Assembly (NCBI RefSeq): GCF_002943525.1
Contig: NZ_CP025394.1
Location: 6,773,001-6,837,000, forward strand
Direction: 5' to 3'
DNA from: Kitasatospora sp. MMS16-BH015
Lineage (GTDB): Bacteria > Actinomycetota > Actinomycetes > Streptomycetales > Streptomycetaceae
Length of the DNA stretch: 64,000 bases
Of this stretch, positions 57,201 to 64,000 are shown in pieces (position 1 is the stretch's first letter; every line of letters begins with the position of its first letter). Position numbers and translations under genes: made by a program. Under the pieces are notes generated by a model. That model made no database searches. It was not told where the DNA came from and worked only from the letters and a program-made list of their open reading frames with translations.

Positions 57201-60200
57201 TGTCGTACGTCCAGGAGGCGTTCAGCTTGGAGCTGTCCGTGTTCGAGGTGCCGTCGTACTGCCCGGTCTTGCGGCCCAGCAGGTCGTAGCTGAAGCTGGT
57301 CGACACGCCGCGGCCATCGGTCGCGGTGACCAGGCGTCCGTTGCTGTCGTACGTGCGGTAGGACGTCCCGGCGTCCGGGTCGGTGCTGGAGGTCTGCTCG
57401 CCCAGCAGGTCGTAGCTGTAGGTCCAGGTGTTGCCGCTGGAGTCCTTGCGCCAGCTCGGCGCACCCGCGGGGGTGTAGCCGAACGTGGTCTCGTCGTATG
57501 GGCCGGTGGGCGTGTTCGACTTGTACTGCCGCAGTGCCGTGGTGGCGCCGGTGGCGTCGGTGATGGTGCTGGTGGCGTACCCGCCGGCCGGCGGGGTGAC
57601 GTCGGTGCGGTCGGCGCCGACGTAGGTGGTGGTGGTCCGCCACTGCTCCTGACCGTAGGAGATCGTCTTGGCGGCCGTCACCCGGCCCATGCCGTCGAAC
57701 TCGTTCCAGGTCTGCGCGGGCACCTTGGCGTCCTGCGGCGCGTAGACCGTGCCGACCGGGCCGGAGTCGCTGTTGTAGTAGGCCGAGCTGGCCTTGATCT
57801 GCCAGCCGTGCGAGTCGAAGTTGGCGTCGGTGATCAGGCGCCCGATGGTGCCGTAGACCGGCACCGACTGGGTCTGCCGCACCCGGCCCAGACCGTCGTA
57901 GATCTGGATGCTGGTGGTGTAGGACCCGTTCTCGCGGATCGCGTGGCTGGTCACCGTCGAGGGGGAGGCGGTGCCGTTCAGCGCGTACTCGAAGGTGCGG
58001 TTCGCGGTCTGGGTGGCACTGTCGCGGCCCGGCAGCCAGACCGAGGTCAGGCGGCCGAGGGCGTCGTAGGCCTCGTCGGTGAGGTAGCCGTTCTCGTCCA
58101 CCGCGCGGGTGGGCACGGCGCGGCCCGGGTCCAGCGTGGTGGTGGTCTTCCAGCCCAGCGGGTTGATGACGTCCACCTGGCGGGGCAGCTCACCCGTGGT
58201 CGGGGTGTAGACCGTGTTGGTCGTGGTGCCCTGCTGGTGGGTGGTCTGGTCGGTGTTGTTGGGGTTGGTGGTGGAGAGCTGACGTCCGTAGACGTCGAAG
58301 GTGGCCTTGGCGGTGGACCGGTAGACCGGGTTGCCGCTGCCGTCGTAGCTCGCCAGCACCCGGGTCTCGGTCTGCTCGGCCAACTGGCCGATGGTGCCGA
58401 CCTGCTGGCCGTCGTAGACGGTCTGCATGTCCTGCAGGGTGTTCGCCGCGGTCGGCGTCTGGCCGCAGGCGCCGGAGAGGGTGAGCACCCGGGAGGGGTA
58501 CTCGCTCAGCTGGGCGTTGGCCCCCGAGGCGTAGGTGGTGCTGGAGCAGACCTCCTGCTCCGGGTGGGCCAGGTCGCCCTTGACGTCCGAGGTGAGCACC
58601 CGGCCGGCGTGCGCCGAGTCGTAGGTGGCGTCGCGCTCGGTGGTCCGCCAGGTGCCGTCGGAGAGCAGCGAACGGTCCTTCACCTGGGCGGTGTTGACGG
58701 ACTTCGCGGTCACCTTGGGCAAGGTGGTGGGGTTCTGGGTGTGGGTGGCGGTCACCGGACCGACCCACGGGGTGGAGAGCTCGCCGCCGACCACGGTGCC
58801 GCCGGCGGCGGTGTAGCTCTGGGTCTCCCGGACGAAGCCCGCGTACTCGGGCGCGTCGGTGATCGAGCCGCCCCAGCTGTCGGGGACGGAGACCGAGCGG
58901 GTGGAGCCGCTCGCGAGCACGTCGCCGTCCATGCCGCGCAGGAAGGTGGAGACGGCCTGCGTCTTGGCGCCGTCGCCGCCGTTGCCGGTGGTGGTGGTGA
59001 CGGTCTGGTAGCCGCGGAACTGGTCCCAGGTACGGGACTTGTCGTCGGCGAACTCCGAGTCGTTGCGGTGCCAGGCGGCGCCGCCGCCGTACGCGTAGTC
59101 GGTCACCTTGGCCACGGCGCCGGTGGTGCTGTCCTGCTCGGTGACCTCCTGGACCAGGATCTTCTGGAACCAGTCGTTGACCGGCGTGGTGGAGCCGGGG
59201 GTGGCCCAGATGACCGGCATGCAGGCCATCGTGTTGGAGTCGGCCGAGGCCGGCATGGTGTTCTTCAGCCGCGAGCACTCGACCGGCTTGTAGGTCACGT
59301 TGATCTTGCCACCGGTCTCGGTGGTGATCTGCTGCATGCGCGGGCGGTTGAACTGCGGCGCGGCCGGCACCAGGCCGTCGACCCGGTTGGCGATCTCCCA
59401 CGGGGTGAAGGAGACGGCCGGCAGGCTGATCGGCGTCTTGCCGTTGGAGCCGGTGCGCTGGATCGAGGAGAGCCAGAGGGTCGGCTGGGTGCCGTCGCCC
59501 GGGTCCGGGAAGGTCTGGGTCAGCGCGTAGCTGTCCACCGGCCGGTACGCGCCGGAGACCAGCACGTTGGTGGCGATCGTGGTCAGCCGCTTGGTGGTCC
59601 AGAAGGTCGGCCCGTAGACCGAGCAGCTGCCCGAGGAGGCGCAGTTCTGGTCCAGCGGGGAGTCCGGCCAGTACTGCTGGTTGGCCGTGGTGCGCTGGGA
59701 CGGGTCGCAGGTGATGCTGCCCGAGGGCAGGCAGCGCTCGGCGGTGGTGAAGCTGACCTGGACGGCCGGCTTCGCGGCGCCCTTGGCGGCGATCTGGTCG
59801 GCGAGCCGCTGGCCGTAGCCGATCTGGGTCGGGTACGAGGCGCGGGTGTACCCGGTGAGGGTGCCGGTGCCGTTGTTCTGGCCGCCGCCGCGCGAGTAGT
59901 AGTTGCCCTCCTGCGCGTACGTGTAGGTGATCAGGTTGCCGTGCAGGTCGACGACGTAGTCCAGGTTCCACTGCCAGGCCATCTGGCACCAGGAGGCCTG
60001 GCCGGTCGAGGAGCTGTAGCAGGGGTCGCCGCTGTTGGGCGAGTACACCGGCACGGTGTTCACCGAGTTGGCGGCCGGGTCGGTGCCGTCGCCGCCGGGG
60101 AGGTGGTTGGCGCCGAAGTAGTAGACGGTGCCGTCGGTGGTGGTGACCTTGAAGCCCTCACCGTGCCAGGCGCCGTTGTTGAGGCCGGTCAGCGGCTCGA

Positions 60201-61476
60201 CCAGGGTGCCGTCCTCGCCCTGGAGGTGCAGCGAGCCGTTGCTGTCATCGCGCACCAGCTGGCCCGAGTGGCCGGCCAGGTTGAGCGAGAGGGACTGGCC
60301 CGCCCAGCACTCGTCACCGGAGTTGGTGATGCCGTCGCTGATGCAGGGCTTGTAGTTCCGCGAGACCGAGCCGGTCTGGTAGTCCCAGCCCTCGCCGATC
60401 CAGGAGGACTGCGAGTTGGTGGAGGCCGTCCGGCCGTCCACCGAGGAGGAGTCGTAGCCGAGCGAGAGGCTCGGGGCCGCGCCGCCCAGCGAGGTGGGGG
60501 CGTCCAGCGTGTAGCTGTAGGTGAAGTTGCCGGCGTTCGAGCCGGCGCTCCAGGCCGCCGAGGGGGAGATCGGCGAGGCCGCGAAGCTGCCGCTGCTGCC
60601 GGAGGGCGCGGCCGTGGCGGCCAGCACCATCGCGGGGGCCGCGGCCGAACCGGCCGGGGAGGCCATCGACTTGACGGTGCCGCCGGTCTGCTGGGTCGGC
60701 AGGGTGACCTCGGCCTTGACCTGGCCGGTCCGTGCGTCCACGGAGGAGGCGACCGGGGTCTGCTTCTGGCAGGCGGCCAGCTGAGGCGTGGTCAGCGCAC
60801 AGGCCGGCAGCTCGACCAGGCGGGCCCGGTCGGCCCAACCGGCGTTGCCGGTCAGTGCCTTCATGTCCAGGGTGACCTGCACCGGGCCGGTCGCGGCGGT
60901 GGTGGCATCGGCGCTGCCGAGGGTGAGCACCGGGCCCGGGGCGCCGGCCGCCTTGGCCTTGGCCTGGTCCACCAGCTCGACCTTGACTGAGGGGGCGGGG
61001 GCCTCGGCGGTGGCTGCCGCCGACTTGGCAACGGCCGGGTGGCCGTCCGAGGCGTCCGCCAGCCAGACCGGGAGCTGCCCGGCCTGCACCTGGGCGGAGC
61101 CGGCGGAGGACGGGGAGGCCCCGCCGGTCATCGCCCGGGCGGCCAGCTGCTCGGCGGAGGTCTTCGGGAGGGAGATCGTGGCCGAACCAGCCTGTGGCAG
61201 AGCGGCCTTGGCGGGCTGCCAGTTCTTCGGCACCGGGCCGGTCGGGCCCTTGGTGCCGGGCTTGGGCGCGTTCGCGCCGGGCACCGACTGGGTCTTGGGC
61301 AGCGGGGTCTTCGGCGGGACCCACACCTTGGGGTGCGGCTGGTGGGCCGCGAAGGCCTCGGCCGAAGGGGCGGTCAGCAGCGAGACGGTGACGGCCAGTA
61401 CGGCGGCCGCGCTGGTCAGTCTGCGCCCGTCTCCGGGCTTGGGCCACAGTGGTATTTGCCTACGCAAACCACTCAT
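54217..61476 (-). CDS. Secreted RHS/YD-repeat polymorphic toxin with Hint domain and C-terminal toxin
   Basis: A 2,419-residue product from the ATG at 61476 (AGGAG upstream; an in-frame ATG at 61506 lacks a ribosome site). N-terminal signal peptide (LTSAAAVLAVTVSLLTAPSAEA), then a beta-rich region and at least ten YD repeats (YDALGRLTS, YDGLGRVRQ, YDLLGRKTG, YDYLGRLTA) that form the RHS shell. The core terminator REYDPSSGRFLATDPLF lies near residue 1,920. Next come an Ala-rich coiled-coil pretoxin segment and a Hint/intein-like domain at about 2,150-2,298 (CNSFPAGTLVQLADG, TAHHPYWD, ending VLVHNC), which would autocleave before the last 120 residues. That tail (AGRALEKHSG, NALGRQVQDAIL, GRGIRYWVTDGKVIFMGFLD) is the toxin; it resembles small nuclease-type toxins, but I cannot assign a family. 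Confidence 0.9.
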   Translation of the reverse strand: MSGLRRQIPLWPKPGDGRRLTSAAAVLAVTVSLLTAPSAEAFAAHQPHPKVWVPPKTPLPKTQSVPGANAPKPGTKGPTGPVPKNWQPAKAALPQAGSATISLPKTSAEQLAARAMTGGASPSSAGSAQVQAGQLPVWLADASDGHPAVAKSAAATAEAPAPSVKVELVDQAKAKAAGAPGPVLTLGSADATTAATGPVQVTLDMKALTGNAGWADRARLVELPACALTTPQLAACQKQTPVASSVDARTGQVKAEVTLPTQQTGGTVKSMASPAGSAAAPAMVLAATAAPSGSSGSFAASPISPSAAWSAGSNAGNFTYSYTLDAPTSLGGAAPSLSLGYDSSSVDGRTASTNSQSSWIGEGWDYQTGSVSRNYKPCISDGITNSGDECWAGQSLSLNLAGHSGQLVRDDSNGSLHLQGEDGTLVEPLTGLNNGAWHGEGFKVTTTDGTVYYFGANHLPGGDGTDPAANSVNTVPVYSPNSGDPCYSSSTGQASWCQMAWQWNLDYVVDLHGNLITYTYAQEGNYYSRGGGQNNGTGTLTGYTRASYPTQIGYGQRLADQIAAKGAAKPAVQVSFTTAERCLPSGSITCDPSQRTTANQQYWPDSPLDQNCASSGSCSVYGPTFWTTKRLTTIATNVLVSGAYRPVDSYALTQTFPDPGDGTQPTLWLSSIQRTGSNGKTPISLPAVSFTPWEIANRVDGLVPAAPQFNRPRMQQITTETGGKINVTYKPVECSRLKNTMPASADSNTMACMPVIWATPGSTTPVNDWFQKILVQEVTEQDSTTGAVAKVTDYAYGGGAAWHRNDSEFADDKSRTWDQFRGYQTVTTTTGNGGDGAKTQAVSTFLRGMDGDVLASGSTRSVSVPDSWGGSITDAPEYAGFVRETQSYTAAGGTVVGGELSTPWVGPVTATHTQNPTTLPKVTAKSVNTAQVKDRSLLSDGTWRTTERDATYDSAHAGRVLTSDVKGDLAHPEQEVCSSTTYASGANAQLSEYPSRVLTLSGACGQTPTAANTLQDMQTVYDGQQVGTIGQLAEQTETRVLASYDGSGNPVYRSTAKATFDVYGRQLSTTNPNNTDQTTHQQGTTTNTVYTPTTGELPRQVDVINPLGWKTTTTLDPGRAVPTRAVDENGYLTDEAYDALGRLTSVWLPGRDSATQTANRTFEYALNGTASPSTVTSHAIRENGSYTTSIQIYDGLGRVRQTQSVPVYGTIGRLITDANFDSHGWQIKASSAYYNSDSGPVGTVYAPQDAKVPAQTWNEFDGMGRVTAAKTISYGQEQWRTTTTYVGADRTDVTPPAGGYATSTITDATGATTALRQYKSNTPTGPYDETTFGYTPAGAPSWRKDSSGNTWTYSYDLLGEQTSSTDPDAGTSYRTYDSNGRLVTATDGRGVSTSFSYDLLGRKTGQYDGTSNTDSSKLNASWTYDTLAKGKPTSSTSYSKGSAYTTAVTGYDNGYRPTGASVTIPSVENGLAGTYTTTQTYSAVLGLPLRTTIGTTGAVPGERVTKSYDVDGNLLTTSGQSHLISDIQYDAFGKPTRTTIGPYGTQVVSTQVYDPGTGRVVQSTLDKQTAATASVDATTYTFNQAGSMTSVRDVQDGATADQQCFTYDYLGRLTAAWTDQGGATTQPAPSVSGIGACTNPVEPTTATASSRIGGPSPYWQSYAYDKTGNRTQLVQHDPTGVTSKDRTVNQTFGTTANTKSTDPKTGGGTGGPHALLTSSVITGGTTTQSTFTYDAAGNTTSLTNPTGTKNLTWDGQGKTATVQNTGAQVGTSYVYDADGNQLLRRDPGKVTLNLGADEVTLDTSSGAMTDNRYYSAPGGLTIARTTVTTTAGTAPSTLAYQASDPHGTNGIQFDAATLAQTRRPTDPFGNPRGTQPAAGTWVGDKGFVGGTQDDSTGLTNLGAREYDPSSGRFLATDPLFIAGDPQQWNGYAYANNNPIDHSDPSGTCIVTDDGYCRGPHDPVVTGGTTAPSGSDGSSSSTGTSAASDNKAAAAAAAAAALRQQQAAEEALAKAKQAREELIKKVIDVVGDLIGFNDARDCFTKGDVMGCINTALNFVPWGKVFKAVKVGIKAVKLWKEADKAYTAIHDAEKIAVEAEKGLVEARKTEKEAAEAEAAATKAEEGPTPETKSDTPNSEPSHAEEPSSNSSGETCNSFPAGTLVQLADGTFKAINALNIGDVVLATDPQTGTTKAEPVQATIVGHDDTTFTELTVTPAGDPAHGTTVTSTAHHPYWDVTTNRWTDATDLNPGDTLRQPDGSLATVTTVQRYQTTPQTAFNLTVAQLHTYYVLAGATPVLVHNCDKYDDLVSEARESGTTIDPKDKRKEYERAGRALEKHSGPGRESYVEGRWPVPEGKRNPTAWNALGRQVQDAILDNVDTVEHYYSRKYKSNLLDIRSTDGRGIRYWVTDGKVIFMGFLD

Positions 61477-61512
61477 CTGGGGAGCTCCTGGATCATTTTC
61501 GGACATAAAAAA

Positions 61513-61542
61513 TGACGCCGTGTCAAATATGACAGGGCGTCA
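61513..61542. promoter_or_regulatory. Inverted repeat in the divergent promoter of the two toxin-locus genes
   Basis: TGACGCCGTGTCA (61513-61525) and TGACAGGGCGTCA (61530-61542) form 13-bp arms with one mismatch around AATA, 37 bp upstream of the RHS start. It could be an operator for the RHS gene or a stem-loop in its leader. The remaining part of 61477-61818 has no ORF and an AT-rich stretch near 61620-61670 that may hold the plus-strand promoter. Confidence 0.45.
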
Positions 61543-61818
61543 CAGACCCACGCATTGGTGTCGGGCCACCACAGACCCTAGGGGGCGTGGATCACAAGAT
61601 CCATGCCGGAGTGGGGATTTGGTGAGCTCTTTACTAAAAAAGATCGTGAGAAATCGGTACAAGTGTGACCAATGGCCTCGGCTCGCTTGACCCGCCATCA
61701 AACCGGCATGCATGGTTCCGGATCGAATGCCCGTCTGACCTGACAGGCCGTGCGAGAGGGAACCCCCGCGCTGATGGACAGCACCAGGTCATCGAGAGTC
61801 GGCCGAGGGCCAACTCCG

Positions 61819-64000
61819 GTGAACAGCAGGAGAACGCGTCGTCATCTCGTGTTCACAGTCACCACCGCGCTCGGCCTCGGCCTGCTCGGCGCTCCGGCCG
61901 CGCTGGCCGCCACCGCCGTGCCGGGGCCCGCGCCGACGGTCAACGCGGGCGAGCAGTCCGCGCAGACGGGGATAGCCAAGGCGGTCTACGCGGCCAAGGC
62001 GAAGGCCAAGGCCACCGGGAAGCCGGTGACGATCGACGAGCTGACCACCGAGTCCACCGAGACCTCGGCCAACCCGGACGGCTCGCTGACCAGCACCAGC
62101 CACGCCCAGGCCGTGCGCGCCAAGCGCGGCTCGGGGTGGGCGGACCTGGACGCCACCCTGCACGCGAACGCCGACGGCACCGTCACCCCCGCCGTCACCG
62201 GCGCGGGCCTGAGCCTCTCCGGCGGCGGCACCGGCCCGCTGGCCACCGTGACCACCGCCGACGGCAAGAAGCTCTCCGTCGGCGCCCCCTTCGCGCTGCC
62301 CAAGCCCACGCTGGACGGTGCGACCGCGACCTATGCCTCGGTGCTGCCGGACGTGGACCTGCGGGTCACCGCGCTGCCGAACGGCGGCTGGCGCGACGTG
62401 ATCGTGGTCAACACCGCGGCGGCTGCGGCCAACCCCAAGCTGGCCAAGCTGCACTTCCCGATCGAGACCACGGGCCTGGGCGTCGCCACCGACAAGGCGG
62501 GCAACGTCACGCTCAAGGACAGCGCCGGCACCGTGCGGATGCACGCGCCGACCGCCTTCCAGTGGGACTCCGCCCTCCCGGCCCCGGCCGCCCCCGGCTA
62601 CCACCCGCAGGCCAAGCTCCGCTCGGCCTTCGCCGCGCCGAACGCCGTGGACACCCCGCCGGTCGGCAGCTCCACCGCCGCCGAGCCCGGCGACGCCGCC
62701 ACCGTCGGCACCATGACCACCACGGCCACCGCCACCGGCATGGACCTGACCCCGGACCAGACCAAGCTCGGCAAGGGCACCGGCCCCTGGTACCTGGACC
62801 CCACGGTCAGCGTGGACGGCACCACCCAGGTCACCGCCCAGGTCCAGGAGAACCACCCGGACACGGCGAACGTCAACACCCTCTCCAGCCTGGGCATCGG
62901 CTACTGCGGGTACTCGGACTGCACCGGCTACGGTCGCTACCGCTCGTACTTCCAGCTCGCGATCCCCTCCGTGCTGACCACCCGGAACTCCTCGCACCCG
63001 AACCCGACGGTCTACAACGCCTTCCTGAACGCCAACGTCAACAGCGCGGCCAGCACGGGCACCAACACCCCGATCGGCCTGTACTGGACCGGCCCGATCG
63101 GCAGCGGCACCACCTGGAACAACCAGCCCTGCGGCACCGGCAGCACCATGCAGGGCTGCAGCCAGGTCGGCAACACGTACTGGATCACCAACACCGGTGG
63201 GATCAGCTACGACGTCTCGGCCCAGATGGCCCAGGCCGTCAACGGCCAGTGGGGCAACTGGACCGTCGCGCTCGAAGCCACCGACGAGTACGAGAAGCTG
63301 TACCGCCACCACGTGGACAGCAACCCGAAGATCACCGTCAACTACGACATCGCGCCGACCATCTGGTACCCGCGCACCAGCCCCTCGCCCGGCTTCGCGA
63401 GCGACGGCTCGACCAACGACTGCCCCGGCCAGAGCAACCCGGGCTGGCTCGCCAGCAATCAGACGATCAAGATGACCTCGGCCATCTGGTCGCCGATCGG
63501 TGCCAACGTGGCGACCTGGTACCACCTCTGGGACACCGACTCCTCCGGCACCTACAACACCAACCCCAACACGGGCTACATCTCCACCTATGGTGACGAG
63601 CCCATGCAGGTGGACGCCACCGGCTTCCAGGACGGCCACACCTACCAGTGGGAGTCCCAGGCAGGTGACAGCTGGCTCGCCTCCGCGGTCACCGGCCGCT
63701 GCTACTTCCGGGTGGACAAGACCCCGCCGACGGTGAGCGTCAGCTCCACCCAGTTCCCGCCGATCGGCACCCTGGGTGTCACCAGCACCTCGAAGGTCAA
63801 CGACACCGGCACCTTCACCATCGGCGGCAGCGACCCGGTCCCGGCCGGCGGCAGCGCCTCCGGCCTGGCCTGCTTCCGCTGGAGCGACAACCCCACCCCG
63901 GTCACCGGCTGGAAGTGCAACGCCGGTGGCGACGGCGTCCACGGCGCGGTCATCCCGGCGGGCACGCCGTCCTTCACCTACAAGCCGACCCTCTGGGGCA
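61819..64000 (+). CDS. Large secreted DNRLRE/RHS-associated-type protein, 3' end outside window
   Basis: A GTG at 61819 opens a frame that stays open to the window end (727 residues seen); an in-frame ATG at 61774 is possible but is worse placed for a ribosome site. The N-terminus is a Sec signal peptide (RRTRRHLVFTVTTALGLGLLGAPAALA). The region from about 40 to 230 has the pattern found at the N-terminus of large Streptomyces secreted proteins: TIDELTTESTETSANPDGS, GWADLDATLHANADGTV, SVLPDVDLRVTALPNGGWRDV. It is followed by a beta-rich stalk-like domain with TWNNQP and NTYWITNTGGISYDVS, typical of DNRLRE-type modules, and later Ig-like strands. Such proteins often carry RHS repeats and toxins further on. 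Divergent from the RHS toxin gene, it is probably part of the same locus. Confidence 0.8.
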   Translation, partial: MNSRRTRRHLVFTVTTALGLGLLGAPAALAATAVPGPAPTVNAGEQSAQTGIAKAVYAAKAKAKATGKPVTIDELTTESTETSANPDGSLTSTSHAQAVRAKRGSGWADLDATLHANADGTVTPAVTGAGLSLSGGGTGPLATVTTADGKKLSVGAPFALPKPTLDGATATYASVLPDVDLRVTALPNGGWRDVIVVNTAAAAANPKLAKLHFPIETTGLGVATDKAGNVTLKDSAGTVRMHAPTAFQWDSALPAPAAPGYHPQAKLRSAFAAPNAVDTPPVGSSTAAEPGDAATVGTMTTTATATGMDLTPDQTKLGKGTGPWYLDPTVSVDGTTQVTAQVQENHPDTANVNTLSSLGIGYCGYSDCTGYGRYRSYFQLAIPSVLTTRNSSHPNPTVYNAFLNANVNSAASTGTNTPIGLYWTGPIGSGTTWNNQPCGTGSTMQGCSQVGNTYWITNTGGISYDVSAQMAQAVNGQWGNWTVALEATDEYEKLYRHHVDSNPKITVNYDIAPTIWYPRTSPSPGFASDGSTNDCPGQSNPGWLASNQTIKMTSAIWSPIGANVATWYHLWDTDSSGTYNTNPNTGYISTYGDEPMQVDATGFQDGHTYQWESQAGDSWLASAVTGRCYFRVDKTPPTVSVSSTQFPPIGTLGVTSTSKVNDTGTFTIGGSDPVPAGGSASGLACFRWSDNPTPVTGWKCNAGGDGVHGAVIPAGTPSFTYKPTLWG

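Noticed and set aside
55057-60990. A 1,977-residue plus-strand frame across the RHS gene
   Set aside because: Val/Gly/Arg-rich shadow with no domain; the minus strand shows a signal peptide, YD repeats and a Hint domain.

Overview
The window is high-GC actinomycete DNA, from Streptomyces, Kitasatospora or a close relative. The evidence is the codon bias, GTG starts, a SARP regulator, a WhiB-like protein, Tat and Sec secreted enzymes and modular type I polyketide synthases (PKS). About 48 kb is one biosynthetic gene cluster. The rest is chromosomal flank and a secreted polymorphic-toxin locus that runs off the right end.

Left arm (1-17.5 kb). A SARP-ATPase regulator (cut by the window edge) and a shortened imine-reductase-like gene lie on the minus strand. 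A SnoaL-like gene follows. Next comes a tightly coupled plus-strand operon: a 58-residue ORF, a fatty acyl-AMP ligase (FAAL), a KASIII enzyme, an acyl-CoA carboxylase beta subunit and a small epsilon subunit that ordinary ORF calling misses. After it come a type II thioesterase and class III aminotransferase (minus), a flavin reductase, a P450 (minus), an SDR, an acyl-CoA-dehydrogenase-like flavin monooxygenase, a Tat-exported flavin amine oxidase and a second SnoaL-like gene (minus).

PKS core (17.7-48.6 kb). Three collinear PKS genes encode a KSQ loading module, five extension modules and a terminal thioester reductase (TR). Reading the domains: acetyl starter from malonyl; modules 1-3 malonyl with active DH and KR (a triene); module 4 malonyl with KR only (DH dead); module 5 with a methylmalonyl-type AT and KR only (DH dead). 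The TR releases an aldehyde. The inferred chain is a 2-alkyl-3,5-dihydroxydodeca-6,8,10-trienal. With the aminotransferase this matches the known PKS/aminotransferase route to piperidine-type polyketide alkaloids such as coelimycin, nigrifactin, streptazone and argimycin relatives. The tailoring enzymes would oxidise, cyclise and decorate the imine.

Regulation. Upstream of nearly every transcription unit in the cluster there are pairs or triplets of 7-bp elements (consensus close to N-N-T-T/G-A-C-C) repeated every 11 bp. A -10-like hexamer lies 9, 20 or 31 bp after the last element, so always on nearly the same helical face. This is the architecture of a SARP operator and suggests that the SARP at the left edge drives the whole cluster.

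Right flank (48.6-64 kb). HxlR regulator, Sfp-type phosphopantetheinyl transferase, WhiB-like protein, flavin-reductase-like protein, AlkB-type dioxygenase and a secreted GH27 alpha-galactosidase with a ricin-type lectin domain. Then comes an RHS/YD-repeat toxin of about 2,400 residues with a Hint (intein-like) domain and a C-terminal toxin, with its probable immunity gene immediately downstream. Divergent from it is a large secreted protein truncated by the window end.
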